Under the pieces are notes generated by a model. That model searched no databases. It was given only the letters and a program-made list of their open reading frames with translations, and was not told the origin of the DNA. 64,000 bases of DNA, from positions 4,402,001 through 4,466,000 of the forward strand of contig JAHRBC010000005.1 of NCBI GenBank assembly GCA_022702545.1. The letters are read 5' to 3'. Origin of the DNA: Phycomyces nitens. Lineage: Eukaryota > Mucoromycota > Mucoromycetes > Mucorales > Phycomycetaceae. Of this stretch, positions 37,241-47,876 are shown piece by piece (position 1 is the first letter of the stretch; every line of letters begins with the position of its first letter). The translations under genes and the position numbers were made by a program.

Positions 37241-38632
37241 GACACGATGTATTGTTTTGTATAAAAGAGCGTTCGAGGAAGCCTGGGTGGAAAAGACGCG
37301 TGAAGAGAAAAAAAGCCTTGTAAATTTAAAGCACTGTGGTTGATATTTCTCTGTATATATTTCTTTAACTTTTTGGCATGAATAAAAAAGATCTGATGTA
37401 CGCGGAGCTTGTAAATTTAAAGTCGAATGAATGTACTCCACGTAAAGATGGAAAGCAAAAGCACAAGACTCTCTACTTATTGAGTTGAGAGCTATTTGGC
37501 TGTGAATTGGCTTCAATTGAGATTGGCATATTCCAAGCCAAGTCCTGGCTAGTGCTTTCATCTTGTTACCTATCAAAATCATACAGCCGTAAAAAGAAAT
37601 ATTGAATTGTGACAGAAAAGGTGTACTCTGTCCTATTTCCATTTGTAGAAATGTCACTTTAAAAATACATATGTTTATTTTTCTATATCGGCACTTTAAT
37701 AATTGCCAGTGCAAAAGCAAGATTGAGACGAATCAAAAAAGAGTTTATTTTTCCAGCACTGGAGTATAAGCGGAATTTGTAAATATTGTTGTATTTTGGT
37801 CTCCGTCCAAACATGGGAATATTGGGTGGAAAAAAAGAACATCTTTTTTGCATTGATAAAACCATCTTATTCTATTATTTTCATAGGAATCGTACCATGG
37901 AAAATACATCCCGTAATCTTCTTTTGATACACAAAACACGTTGCAGGTATTGGAAGATATTGTTATAAAGTGGCTTTAAATCTATCCACAATCTTATTCT
38001 TTTAAGCAACAAAACTTGACCTTGGCTCGAAAAAGATTGTTCCTTATGCTTACATTGTTTGTTTCATGTGAATGGTACTTGATATACAGTTTTTGACATT
38101 TATCTACATTTATTTTATTTTATTTTAAAAAAAAAATGCCACATCTTTGAGATTTAGGATGATCTTCAACTGGTGTTTTTACTGTGAATTTGTTGATATA
38201 TCTAATTATTGACTTTACGACTTTAATATTATTGGATATTCAGCTCACATCTTTCAATGTCAATAATACTGTCTTTTTTTTTTTTGAAAAACTGAACGCA
38301 TATGCTTACTGCTGTAATAAATCATATTAAGCCAAAATAACAAGTGATCCCGAGACAAAAACTGCTTTTACATTTTTGTCTTTTGGCGCCTAAATTACAA
38401 GTGTTCTTGCATTCTACCTGCAAGGTTATAAACTTTTTTTTAGTAAAATAATAATAATAATAATAATAATAGTAATACATATAATAGTTTATATATTTTT
38501 CTCTAAATATCAGTCTGTTACATGGGATTCTCCCAACAGAAAGAAGCAAAAAAAAAGAAAGCGATTAGATGTACAACATGATAGGTAATCCAACTTCAAA
38601 AATACTCCTTGATAATAAAATAATAAAAATTA
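37241..38632. other. Intergenic, 1.4 kb
   Basis: AT-rich with (TAA)n at 38448-38472 and A/T runs. It holds the UGGT promoter and the 3' end of the SAC3-type gene. No gene seen. Confidence 0.65.
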
Positions 38633-40459
38633 TTATGGAGATATCTTGAATTGGTCCGTTAGAATGGACAGCCCAGTCTTGGTGTCGACCATATATCCCT
38701 CAGGTGTTCTATTCAGATGAATGGATATACCTCTCAAGAACTTTATACACGATCCAGAGTTTGGAAATCCAAGCTCTTGTGCAATAAATTCTACAGAAAT
38801 GCCCATCTTATACCTAGAGAACAAGTATGAGTATTATGTTGAAATAAAAACATTTGATCAGGTTGGGTATACTTACGCCTTACAACACATTGCAAGCGCC
38901 TTGATTCGTTCACGAACTACAAATTTGTCCATAAGGTGCCCTCCCATGTTTGGAGCACTTTTATACAGCTTAAAAAATGTATGATAATTGCACATAGACA
39001 GTGCTTTACTGACACCCAATGCATGCTGCACACATGGACTATCTCGTTCGGGTTTTCCAACGAGTTCCTTCATAAGGTCATTGAGATCTATATAAAACGT
39101 TAGATACCTCGTCAGTATGATGTATAGTTACAAGAAAATGAATATTACCACACATATTCTGTAAGAATAGAAAATAAAGTATCCTATAAGCAATAAACTC
39201 ATCTCGATTGCCTCTAATGTCTAATGTATACAATTGCTTTAATTGTGCTTGGCATTGATTGTATTCTCCCATGTCACCCTATAAGATATCAGTAAATATT
39301 GAAGAAGTGAGAACATGTTTACCACATACGATGGCTAATTGACTCTAGATACAATTATATACGTCTTTACCTTTTCAAGAGCAATACGAGCATGAACCTC
39401 ATAAACCTTGACAGTAAACTTGTTCCGAATACATTGAACCTGTGCAGAGAGTACCAATCTGAGATTAGTTTTATGTATACCAGACATTAAATATCACTTA
39501 CAGTCAAGTCTTGTCGTATGGACTTCATTTGATCACAAGTGTATGTGTAGTCTTTGTATTTATTCCAGTGTACTGTCATGTATTTGAATGCCTGTTTCAA
39601 GATCGATAGAGGTCTTACGGTACTCGGATTAACTGCCTAGAACAAAAACATTGAGAATTGAATCGGTATATCCAAGCAAGTCTTACCGAAGTAATACGTA
39701 AATATGGCTTTTCAAGATTGGTACATGTTCCAATCACTGGTTTTCCATGCCAGTACTCTTCTCCATTCTAATTAAATAAAATAAGGAGTTAGTATAGTTC
39801 TTTTGGCCATCTTTGGTCATCTTTGGACTCAATACCTCATCCACCTTGAGCTCTAGACTTGTTGGTTTGATCTGCTTAACAGGCTGGTCATCTTCAAATC
39901 GTTTTGCTCTCAATTCCCGTCGACGCTTTTCTTCTGGAGTGTCTTCAATATCAGCCATATTCATATCTCTCTTCATGGATCTTATTCATGATTTATGGTT
40001 AATGTCCTTGTTCTCTTTACCCAATAAGTATCCCACCTACATAGTTTTAACATTTGATTCGTTGGCAGATTTTGTTCTCTTACTGCACATGCTATATTAT
40101 TATCATGCTTTAGGTCATCTCGTATAGTTATATTACAGGCATTGTAGCCTGCCTCGGTAATTGTTTGCTTACATGGGTAACATAAAATCACTCCAGTCCA
40201 TAAAAATCATGTCTTGTTCTTTGGCTGAGGCGATTGTGAGCTTAAGCTCTTCTATTAATTCTTTCTCCTTCTTAGGCAAGCAATGCTCAAATGCAGATGC
40301 TACATACTCTCTATCTCATCCATCACTAATTTGCTCAAATCAGAGTTCTCCATTTGTATGCCCCTTTTTTTATCTTTACCTTAGGCTTTGTGGCCATTGT
40401 GAGCGTTCTGTCTTGGTAGCAATAGAACCCAAATGTGACTTGAGGGTTTTTTTATTCAT
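38633..40459 (-). CDS. SAC3/GANP-domain protein, LENG8/Thp3 type
   Basis: Many small exons. Exon 1 starts at 40459 (MNKKTLKSHLGSIATK) and includes SQWPQSLR, which splices to EYVASAFEHC; together this is the W-P-x-S-L-x-x-Y-V-x-x-A-F-x-x-C motif of LENG8 proteins. Then come the basic EEKRRRELRAKRFEDD segment, GTCTNLEKPYLRITSAVNPSTVRPL (the signature of the SAC3 domain), [50 protein letters not shown] and the winged-helix end FIAQELGFPN. Yeast Thp3 pairs with Csn12 in transcription elongation and splicing. The short exons between about 39980 and 40160 are unsettled. Compared with animal LENG8 the N-terminal extension is short. Confidence 0.87.
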
Positions 40460-40878
40460 GTTTGGACAAAACTGTAGTGGCGCTTTTGTAAAGCAATGGC
40501 GTATTTTTTAACAAATGATTTTATAAAGCAGGGTAATCAAAGTAAAAAAAGGACGATTATAAAACATACATTGAGTTCAAAGTGATGTCATGGCAACTTG
40601 GGATCCATTGACTTGATTTTGTCGAGATAATCTAAAGCCGGTCACAAAGTGGTTCCTATGGCTTGATCTTAAACCCTATCAAATTGGACGCAATGCAAAG
40701 AGTTTCGGGTATTCTTTGGACTGGATATACTTGTCTAGAAAACAGATTAGTGCATAAAAAAATGTCTTGGGGCCAAAGATAAACCTCTTTTTTCTTTTAA
40801 TATAGACATTGTTACTTTATTATGATATGATTATTATTAAGATTTCTATTTGATTTATACATTAATTATTACAATGGT
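40460..40878. other. Intergenic, SAC3 promoter and Kelch gene 3' end
   Basis: AT-rich with no open frame of note. The T-rich end near 40795-40870 precedes the Kelch gene stop. Confidence 0.65.
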
Positions 40879-43800
40879 CTATACAAGATAGTCGCCTAGG
40901 TTTTTACTGTGCATACTCGTAACTGTGATACTAGATTGCCTATCGGACATATTTGACATTAGGGATTGCTCTTCAGACCGGGAAAGTGCTGAATCTAGTT
41001 CCTTGAATATTTCATTATCAACATAGTAGGCCTTTAGCAAACGCTCCATCAATTGAAACCGTCTTTCGAGCAGCTGTACTCGTTCTTGTTGATCGTATAG
41101 AGTCATGTGTTTGCTTTTCTCTTTGGCTATCTCGTCTTGGTAAGTATCATTTTTTGCCGAAAAGCTGTCATTGACAAGACTGACAAAAGGAATAGGTGTG
41201 TCCAAGGTGCCAAATCGCTTTTTCAGACTCTTGTCGAGAGATCGTCTTAGAGGACCATTAGACCACCGTTGAACAATACCCCAAGGAGATTTTGGACGGA
41301 AACCAAATAGCCACACTTGTATACTGATAACAATGCTAAGAACACCACCAACAGAGCCAAGAGAATTGATGATCGTATGAATCTTTTGTTCCTGTTCAAT
41401 GACAGTAATATAGTCGGCTGGATATAGAGTGACAGATCCAAAAAGCCCCAGATAATTAGAGCTGAATCCATTGTATGCCATGTTAAAGTCGCTTATAAGA
41501 ACAGAAGTACTTATTTCTGGTGTATGGTTGTGGCACGGCATGAAGCCTATTTGGTTCCAGCCATTGTCATCGAGGTACTGATGGTCTTTAATTTGATACT
41601 CCATAGACAGCGAATCATTTGTATACATTGTAAATGTATTTTCATCGGCCTCTCCTTGCATGTCCCACATTGCCCACTCTGCAACAGCCTGGTCTGACAT
41701 GGTCAGTGGTACATTGGTTGTGGTGATATTATAGATCTTTGTATTCGGATCAACTCCAGGGGGGTATTGGGTAATACGGATAGTGCCAGCAACGGATTGA
41801 TCTCCATTGAATATAAACCGAACCTTAGTGCCACTGATATTTCCATCAAGGGAATCTACTAGCCGGAACCAGCTTGGTGGAGAGAATAGGTAGCAATCAG
41901 GGCTTTCTAAGGTGTACTCAAAGGCAGGAAGATGGATTGTCCTGTCAAGCCGTGTTATGAAACTTGAGCAAGAGAAGCCAGTGTCAGTGTTGCAGGATAT
42001 GTTGACACCAAGGTTTTCTTGTGAGGTTCCTTCATTTGCTACTTTGCCCATACCCCATCCATCAAAGCAGAATCGTATGTCTAGTTTGTTTTGGGTCAGC
42101 AAAGCTTTTTTTAGGAAAATGTAATCAAATACCTGGTACTTGAACAGACGAAACTTTTTCTTGGATTGTAATGCTTGTTATTGGACTTTCAATGGCTTGT
42201 TGAATGCAAAAGAACAAATAGGACAGGAATAGGAACGCGAGAATAATTTGCATTATTTGACGCGCTATTTCGGTCCACATGGGCTCTCCATTTCTATAAC
42301 AACAATGTTAATATGACCCCTTATTCTAGAGTCGTTTCATGCTTACCTTTGATCCCAAAAACTATCCAGCAGTAAGTTTGGGAAGAAATTGATGTCTTTG
42401 TATGTTTTCCATATACATAATCCCAAGAGAATTGCAAGTAAAATAGAACAAATAACTATCCCTGCAATCACAGCTCCACTGTATCTCTTGGGAGGGACTA
42501 TGTATGTGTGTTGCACATTCAACAATTCATCTGGCCCACTCAGCCAAGAAAACTGAGACTTCTCTTGATTGTCGATGCGTAATATATTCAGATCCTTGTA
42601 AGAAAGAAATGACGCTTGTCCTATAGAATATGTCAAGTTTTGATGCTTTATACATTTATTAATACACAAAATTACCATATGCAATTGCCAATAGATTTGT
42701 ATCGATAAATCCCATGGATGCTCTTGTACGAGCGGAAGGATAAACACCAGTTATATTTGGTTTTTTCCAGACCCATGTAACTGTATCCAGTAACATAACC
42801 TCGTTACATTCTACTTGATTTAAAGTTGCAGCACCATTGTCTCCTACACCAAGGAAGTGTGTTAATATACGATTTTCTTTTAACCAAAGATTTATTTACC
42901 TCCAAACATAAATATTGTCTTATTGTCTGGACCTAATGATATTTATCGCGTTAGTCCTAATGCTCATCGAGAAAGACAATGTCTACAAGGTTAGTAAATA
43001 CCTAATGCTGCACTTGCACCTATACGTTTCCTGAGAACTTCCCCAGTGGTGTTCCGATACGACCATGAGTTTGTCTTTGTATCGTAGATATCGACTTCAT
43101 TTGATCTTATCAAGAGCTGTAAACCTGTCTTGGAGTGGAACCCTGAAATGAACACAATCTGACCATCTCTGTATAAAAGCGCAATAAATATTGTTATTGA
43201 TCGTGTTGCCTTTTAAAAAAAATTCTCAGGGTACTTACGGAAGAACTGTGGCGGTGTGCCCACTGCGATAGTTGAGGCTGGCCAGAGTGAGGTCCATATA
43301 TTCATAGCTGACTGGATCAAAAGACCACAGCTGGTTAAAGACCGTGTCTTGTTGATCTTCTCCACCAAAGATATAGACTTGTCCATTTGGGGCCAATGTG
43401 GCCGTGAAGCCAATACGGTTTGATGGTCCAAAAGTCTGGTTGCGTGGAATGACTTGTCTCCAGGTTGAATCAAGGTCATGTAGGTCGTATGTATAAGTGA
43501 ATATAAGCCCATCGTTTCCGATCCTATTTTCATCGTATCCCGTAAAGAGCAATACGGTGCGGTTGTCAGGAAGAACTACTGCCTGGGAATAGCTGGAGAC
43601 TGGACCATTCTTTTCATAAAACGATTGATACTCTCTCTGCCCTATTTTACCATTGCTTTTCGATAAATAGAGAGAAGTGAACAAGTCTGACGTGATGCCT
43701 TTGCTAGTAGAGCCGCCATAAGAATACAGCGTGTTTTCGTGTATAAATGTAGCTGCTGCAGAACGAGGGTCAACTCTTCTCCAATCATTGGAAGGTCCGG

Positions 43801-43894
43801 TATAGGCACTCGATACTGGAGTTATGGCACATAGGCAGAGTACAAAAACAGCAAAAAAGAAGGAATGTGTAGGGAAGAAAATGAAGTTTGCCAT
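40879..43894 (-). CDS. Kelch-repeat membrane protein with a second ectodomain
   Basis: The exons form one frame of roughly 880 residues. A signal peptide (MANFIFFPTHSFFFAVFVLC) is followed by Kelch-type blades: NTLYSYGGS, TVLLFTGYDEN, GQVYIFGGEDQ, YRSGHTATVLPDGQIVFISG, TIFMFGGDNGA, each with the G-G or paired hydrophobic pattern. A membrane helix follows (YSGAVIAGIVICSILLAILL), then a short loop with a second hydrophobic helix (QIMQIILAFLFLSYLFF). A Cys-containing domain of about 250 residues comes next (CFDGWGMG, CNTDTGFSCSSF, WAMWDMQGEADENTF) with several N-x-S/T sites, then a third helix (SLGSVGGVLSIVISIQVWLF) and a cytosolic coiled coil (QQERVQLLERRFQLMERLL). Single-gene status rests on exons abutting through short introns in frame. 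It looks like a cell-surface receptor or adhesion protein; ligand and function are unknown. Confidence 0.75.
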
Positions 43895-44895
43895 TCGAGC
43901 AGAGATAAAGGCAAGACCAAAAAAAGAGAGTGTGTTGCTTTTAAACTAGAAGATTGTTGGTAACCATACTTTACCAATCGGCCATGTCTTTAAAATGTCC
44001 CCTTTGTATTTCAGTCCATTACTGACTCCCCGTATACTTTTGCATTCCAACTCCGGGTTTGCTTCTTTATACTCGAGTTCATGTTCAGATTGTATTATAA
44101 AACTATATCACTATCACAAAGAAAATAAAAGGAATGGCTCAAGTATAAGCCTTTGGAAGTCTGGGCACATAGTCGGGTGCTATTTCAAGTATGAAAACCT
44201 TTTTTGTAAGCTAAATAAGGTTATCTGTTTAGACTATCTGTAGCAATACTGTGATAAAGATTGTTCCTAATGAATAATATATAGCTTTCCTTACAACGTT
44301 CTCAATGTTAATATATAGTATACACTATATGATATATAGATTAAATAGTACAAATATAGAAAAAATTAGACCTTTCCGAGGGATTTGGTACTTTTGAACG
44401 TTACAATTGTTTAACAGAAAAAGAAAACACAAACAAAGATATGTACACAAAAACTGTTTAAACTGCCTCGATAAATTCAGCAAGAAAAGAAAATCTAGAA
44501 AATACAAAAACACGTTAATAGAGACATTTGGGGATTTTTCTCAGATATCATAAAAGTAAATTTTCTCAAACTGTTACACGAGAATAGCGAAAATTCAAGC
44601 AGTTTTTTTCGCTAATAGCGAAAGTGCTTACGGTATTCTGATTTTTAAAATAAACCAATCAACTATACTTTATCTCTACTTTTACAGAACCGCATATGAT
44701 ATTTATTTAACGATCACATGTCATTGGCTATAAAGTATAACTAAAAAGGCAAGTCAAAGCTCATTATTTTGGACTATTTGTATTTCTAAAATAAGAGTTG
44801 CGAAAAATCTGAATCCCCAAATGTCTATTTAAATATACATATATATATATATATATATTGCAATCGATATACCATTCTAGTCTACACACTTTATA
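43895..44895. other. Intergenic up to the transposon
   Basis: AT-rich. It includes an imperfect hairpin near 44584-44628, made of AGCGAAAA facing TTTTCGCT with a further TAGCGAAA copy. (AT)n lies at 44837-44860. No gene seen. Confidence 0.6.
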
Positions 44896-44979
44896 CAGTT
44901 GGCGCAACACTAAATGGCGGGTTTTTAATCTCCAAATAGGCGGATTTACTTTTTCCAAAGAGCGGAACTTGTTTTCTCA
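44896..44979 (+). repeat. Left terminal inverted repeat
   Basis: Pairs with 47774-47876. The outer 20 bp and an inner block of about 26 bp match almost perfectly. Confidence 0.85.
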
Positions 44980-45096
44980 AAAGGCGGTCTCTTCGATCCT
45001 CAGTAGATATTTTTTACAGTTGTTTGTGACATTTTATTAGATAGGATTGTCTTTTAAGCAATCTTCAAATATGTTTATCGAATGTTGTACAAATGC

Positions 45097-45430
45097 TCAA
45101 AGATGTTCTGGAGTAATATTATTGCAAGCTTCAGTTATTATTGCTGATAAATCCTCTTTGGTTTGAAATGGACTACGTTTGACCTTATTTTTAACTATGG
45201 GCCAAAAATGGTCAATAAGATTAAGTTCAAGCGAGTAAGGAGGGAGATGAATGTACTTATATCCTCTCTCTGTCCCCATAGTATCAATCTCGTTAGATTT
45301 ATTGATTGATGCATTATCTATAACTATATAATATCCTTTTATTTCCGGAATGTAATCCATTGCTTTCTGAATAAAATTCATATAATGGCCAGTGACAGTT
45401 CCTTTGGAGGCAGGCTTCTTTCATTTTGAT
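45097..45430 (-). pseudogene. Tc1/mariner (IS630-type) transposase remnant, C-terminal part
   Basis: The minus-strand reading KKPASKGTVTGHYMNFIQKAMD, then GYYIVIDNASINKS (second catalytic Asp region), then IHLPPYSLELNLIDHFW (third catalytic acidic region) is the DDE-3 core. It is interrupted by a stop immediately before KKPAS. Upstream sequence has only scattered traces. The usual SPELNPIE motif has become SLELNLID: both prolines are changed and the catalytic Glu replaced by Asp. The usual DNAPIH has become DNASIN. With stops and an N-terminal part missing it is dead. Confidence 0.82.
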
Positions 45431-47033
45431 AGTGCTTTTCTTTTGCGATTATCAGAATCAATTTTTAGCCTTTTTAATGTGTGTTCTAGAGGATTTTAAA
45501 GCTTCATATCGAGCTATGTTGCCAACATTATCAAAGAACTATCTCAAATATAGTTGCCCCTTTTGGTGGGAAGAAGGATTAACGATTTATACATGGTAAA
45601 ATGATTCATACTAATTGCCTGTTACAGCCCTTTTTTCTACAATTTATTTTGCTGTATCTCGAAACGATTTTCTATTGATCCAAATTATCACAGATTCCGG
45701 CTTAAACAAATAATCCCCCCTTTTTTCTTCGCTAACCACTCAATCTCTTTAACCAATCTTGCCAGAGTACATGATAATATCATTGAAAAAAAGTTAGAAA
45801 AAGAACTTAATAAATTAAAACTGAACGAACCTTAAAGAACATATAAAGCCATACAATGCAAGCTGGATGATGAATGCTTTGTGGCGCTACAAATGTCAAC
45901 TAAGCCAAGTATCTGATTTCGAGCAAGAAAGACTTATTGGTGTAATAAAAGCACAATAACAACTATATATGAACCCTGCATTTTACTGGAGAAATATCTT
46001 GGCTGACAACAGTATTTTTATTGTATCAGTTGGGAGTGGGAAGTGGTCTTTCCTCTTCTTGTACCAATAAGTGGTGTAAAATTGGATTCTAACTTAATCT
46101 AAATCTCCCGATAAGCGTAGCAATAATGGTAAAATGCGATCCTCTTCGTATTCTCCTCTAGATTATACCAGGCTAAACACATTTATAATTGTATTTACAA
46201 GAGAGAAGAAACATCATTTTAGTTTGTAATGAAAAATACATGAACTATAATCTAAAAAATTAAAGTGTGTAATGAGGGACTGATCGTAGTCACCTGACTT
46301 GGAATGGGGATCGTAACTAGTATTCAACTACGAGCCCTCGAATATCATTTTCATAATCATACAATAACTGATAGTCTTCTTTCCCAAATAATATTTGTCG
46401 TCCTCTATAAGACGTATTTATAGAATTCTCAACACTTTCAATTATCAGTAACCACCCGTTTATTACGGTTTAAAAGCTTATCGAGAGCATAATCGATACA
46501 AGTGTTTTTTAATTGTAATATAGATTACAAAGCATGCTCATAGGACCTTCCTCCGCGACAACGCTCGTGTGCTTTCCTTCGTTAAGCCTGATTATGCTTG
46601 TATTAACCAAGATTAACAAACTTGGTCTACACTCATGATTTCTGTTTGCCGTCGCAGCATTGACAGCCATTTTGTGCTCTTCTTTGAGTTGTTTGATTGC
46701 TATCAAGCTTTCTTCACACCCGGCCTACGTTTGGAAATAAGATTTTTGTATTTTTTGTTTTGTTTTTTGAATTATTCTACTTCTCTGCACCGTCGACATA
46801 CCGCTAGAGTCAAGTAGAATTGTATGAAAGGGATCATAGAGATATCCTTTTCTTTGAACTCAACTGAGACTACTACCCTCTGCTCTTTAGTCATGAGGAA
46901 GACCCCCAGTGTTTGCATCGACATGCTCCAATGTCGTATGTCATCGCCTTATAAAGCTAATCAATTAAGTTGGAGAAAAAGAAAGTGATATTGTTGCTTA
47001 CCATAGCCATAAAGGAAATGTACTTTTAATTTT

Positions 47034-47288
47034 CTAAATGTAGCAAATGTGCCTTTGCTGTACTTTTGTGTAATAATCAAAGCTGACATTGCTACTGTTG
47101 CCACCGCCATATCCAGAAGAAACTTCTGTCAGTAAAACTTCTAGACTAGAAAAATCGTCGGCGCAAATCAGGCCATCAGCGTTATACTTGTATCGACCAT
47201 CTGTCATCCCCTTGTCTCTCAGATATTGTGTACAGCTTTTAATACTTGTATCGAATACATAAAAACGGTAGCACATTTCGGATCTTGA
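47034..47288 (-). pseudogene. Fragment of an unrecognised protein carried inside the transposon
   Basis: Open frame of about 80 residues: a Tyr/Cys-rich start, then MTDGRYKYNADGLICADD and LEVLLTEVSSGYGGG, ending YTKVQQRHICYI. The N-A-D-G followed by L-E-V-L-L-x-E-x-S spacing resembles a type of uncharacterised, PD-(D/E)XK-like protein that I recall as frequent in Mucoromycota repeat-rich regions, but I cannot verify this. Upstream codons remain partly in frame (SRSE before the first Met) without a start of good context, so it is probably a broken passenger gene. Confidence 0.4.
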
Positions 47289-47773
47289 TAAAAAACCCCT
47301 TGTGGGATACTATTAAATCGACACGTCGGAAAGCAAGTCATGGACTATATGAATTGCCAATAATAATGTTAGGCACAAGTCAATACATAATATAGGTGTG
47401 CTTCATTTACTCTTGATATAAACAACCCAAGGTAAGAAAGAGATGGCTGTCATGAGCAGTAATTCATGCTTGACATCATCTTTACAAGTAATATTCTTGA
47501 CATTTTGGTAGAGTAGATTAGAATCGAGTGTTGCCAGTTTGTTTGAGTTGTATAAACTAATTTAGTTTAGAGTCTTTACTTATTAAAGGTATATCCTTAA
47601 CAGACTTTGGTTTGGTGTCTTTATTTGTTTGAAAAAGACGGTTCAAAAATTGATTCTATTATGTAGATTGTGATGCGTAATGAGTAAAGAAAGTGATTGA
47701 CAACTAGGGTCTTGCAATTGATTAATGCGTAATTCTGTGACTCGCTTTCCGCTGTGTCGATTTACTGTTGCCA

Positions 47774-47876
47774 TGAGAAAACAAATTCCGCTCTTTGGAA
47801 AAATAACCCCGCCTATTGAATATTTAAAGACTGGACATTTTATTTAAACCATCGACATTTAGTGTTGCGCCAACTC
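47774..47876 (-). repeat. Right terminal inverted repeat
   Basis: Inverse copy of 44896-44979 with an extra segment of about 20 bp in the middle. Confidence 0.85.

Larger units (their letters stand above)
44896..47876. mobile_element. Degenerate Tc1/mariner-type transposon with long TIRs
   Basis: The ends are inverted repeats. The left end reads CAGTTGGCGCAACACTAAAT from 44896; the right end reads the same on the other strand up to 47876, with only the outermost base differing. A second matching block (TTTTCCAAAGAGCGGAA and GTTTTCTCA) lies further in on both sides, so the repeats span 44896-44979 and about 47774-47876. The right copy is longer by an insertion in the middle. Both ends abut TA dinucleotides (44894-44895, 47877-47878), the target duplication of this superfamily. 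Inside are a broken transposase (45097-45430) and a second, unrelated coding fragment. The element is 2,981 bp. Confidence 0.85.

Noticed and set aside
46509..46706. 65-codon frame inside the transposon as transposase N-terminus
   Set aside because: No helix-turn-helix pattern or match to the DDE-3 family order; probably random.
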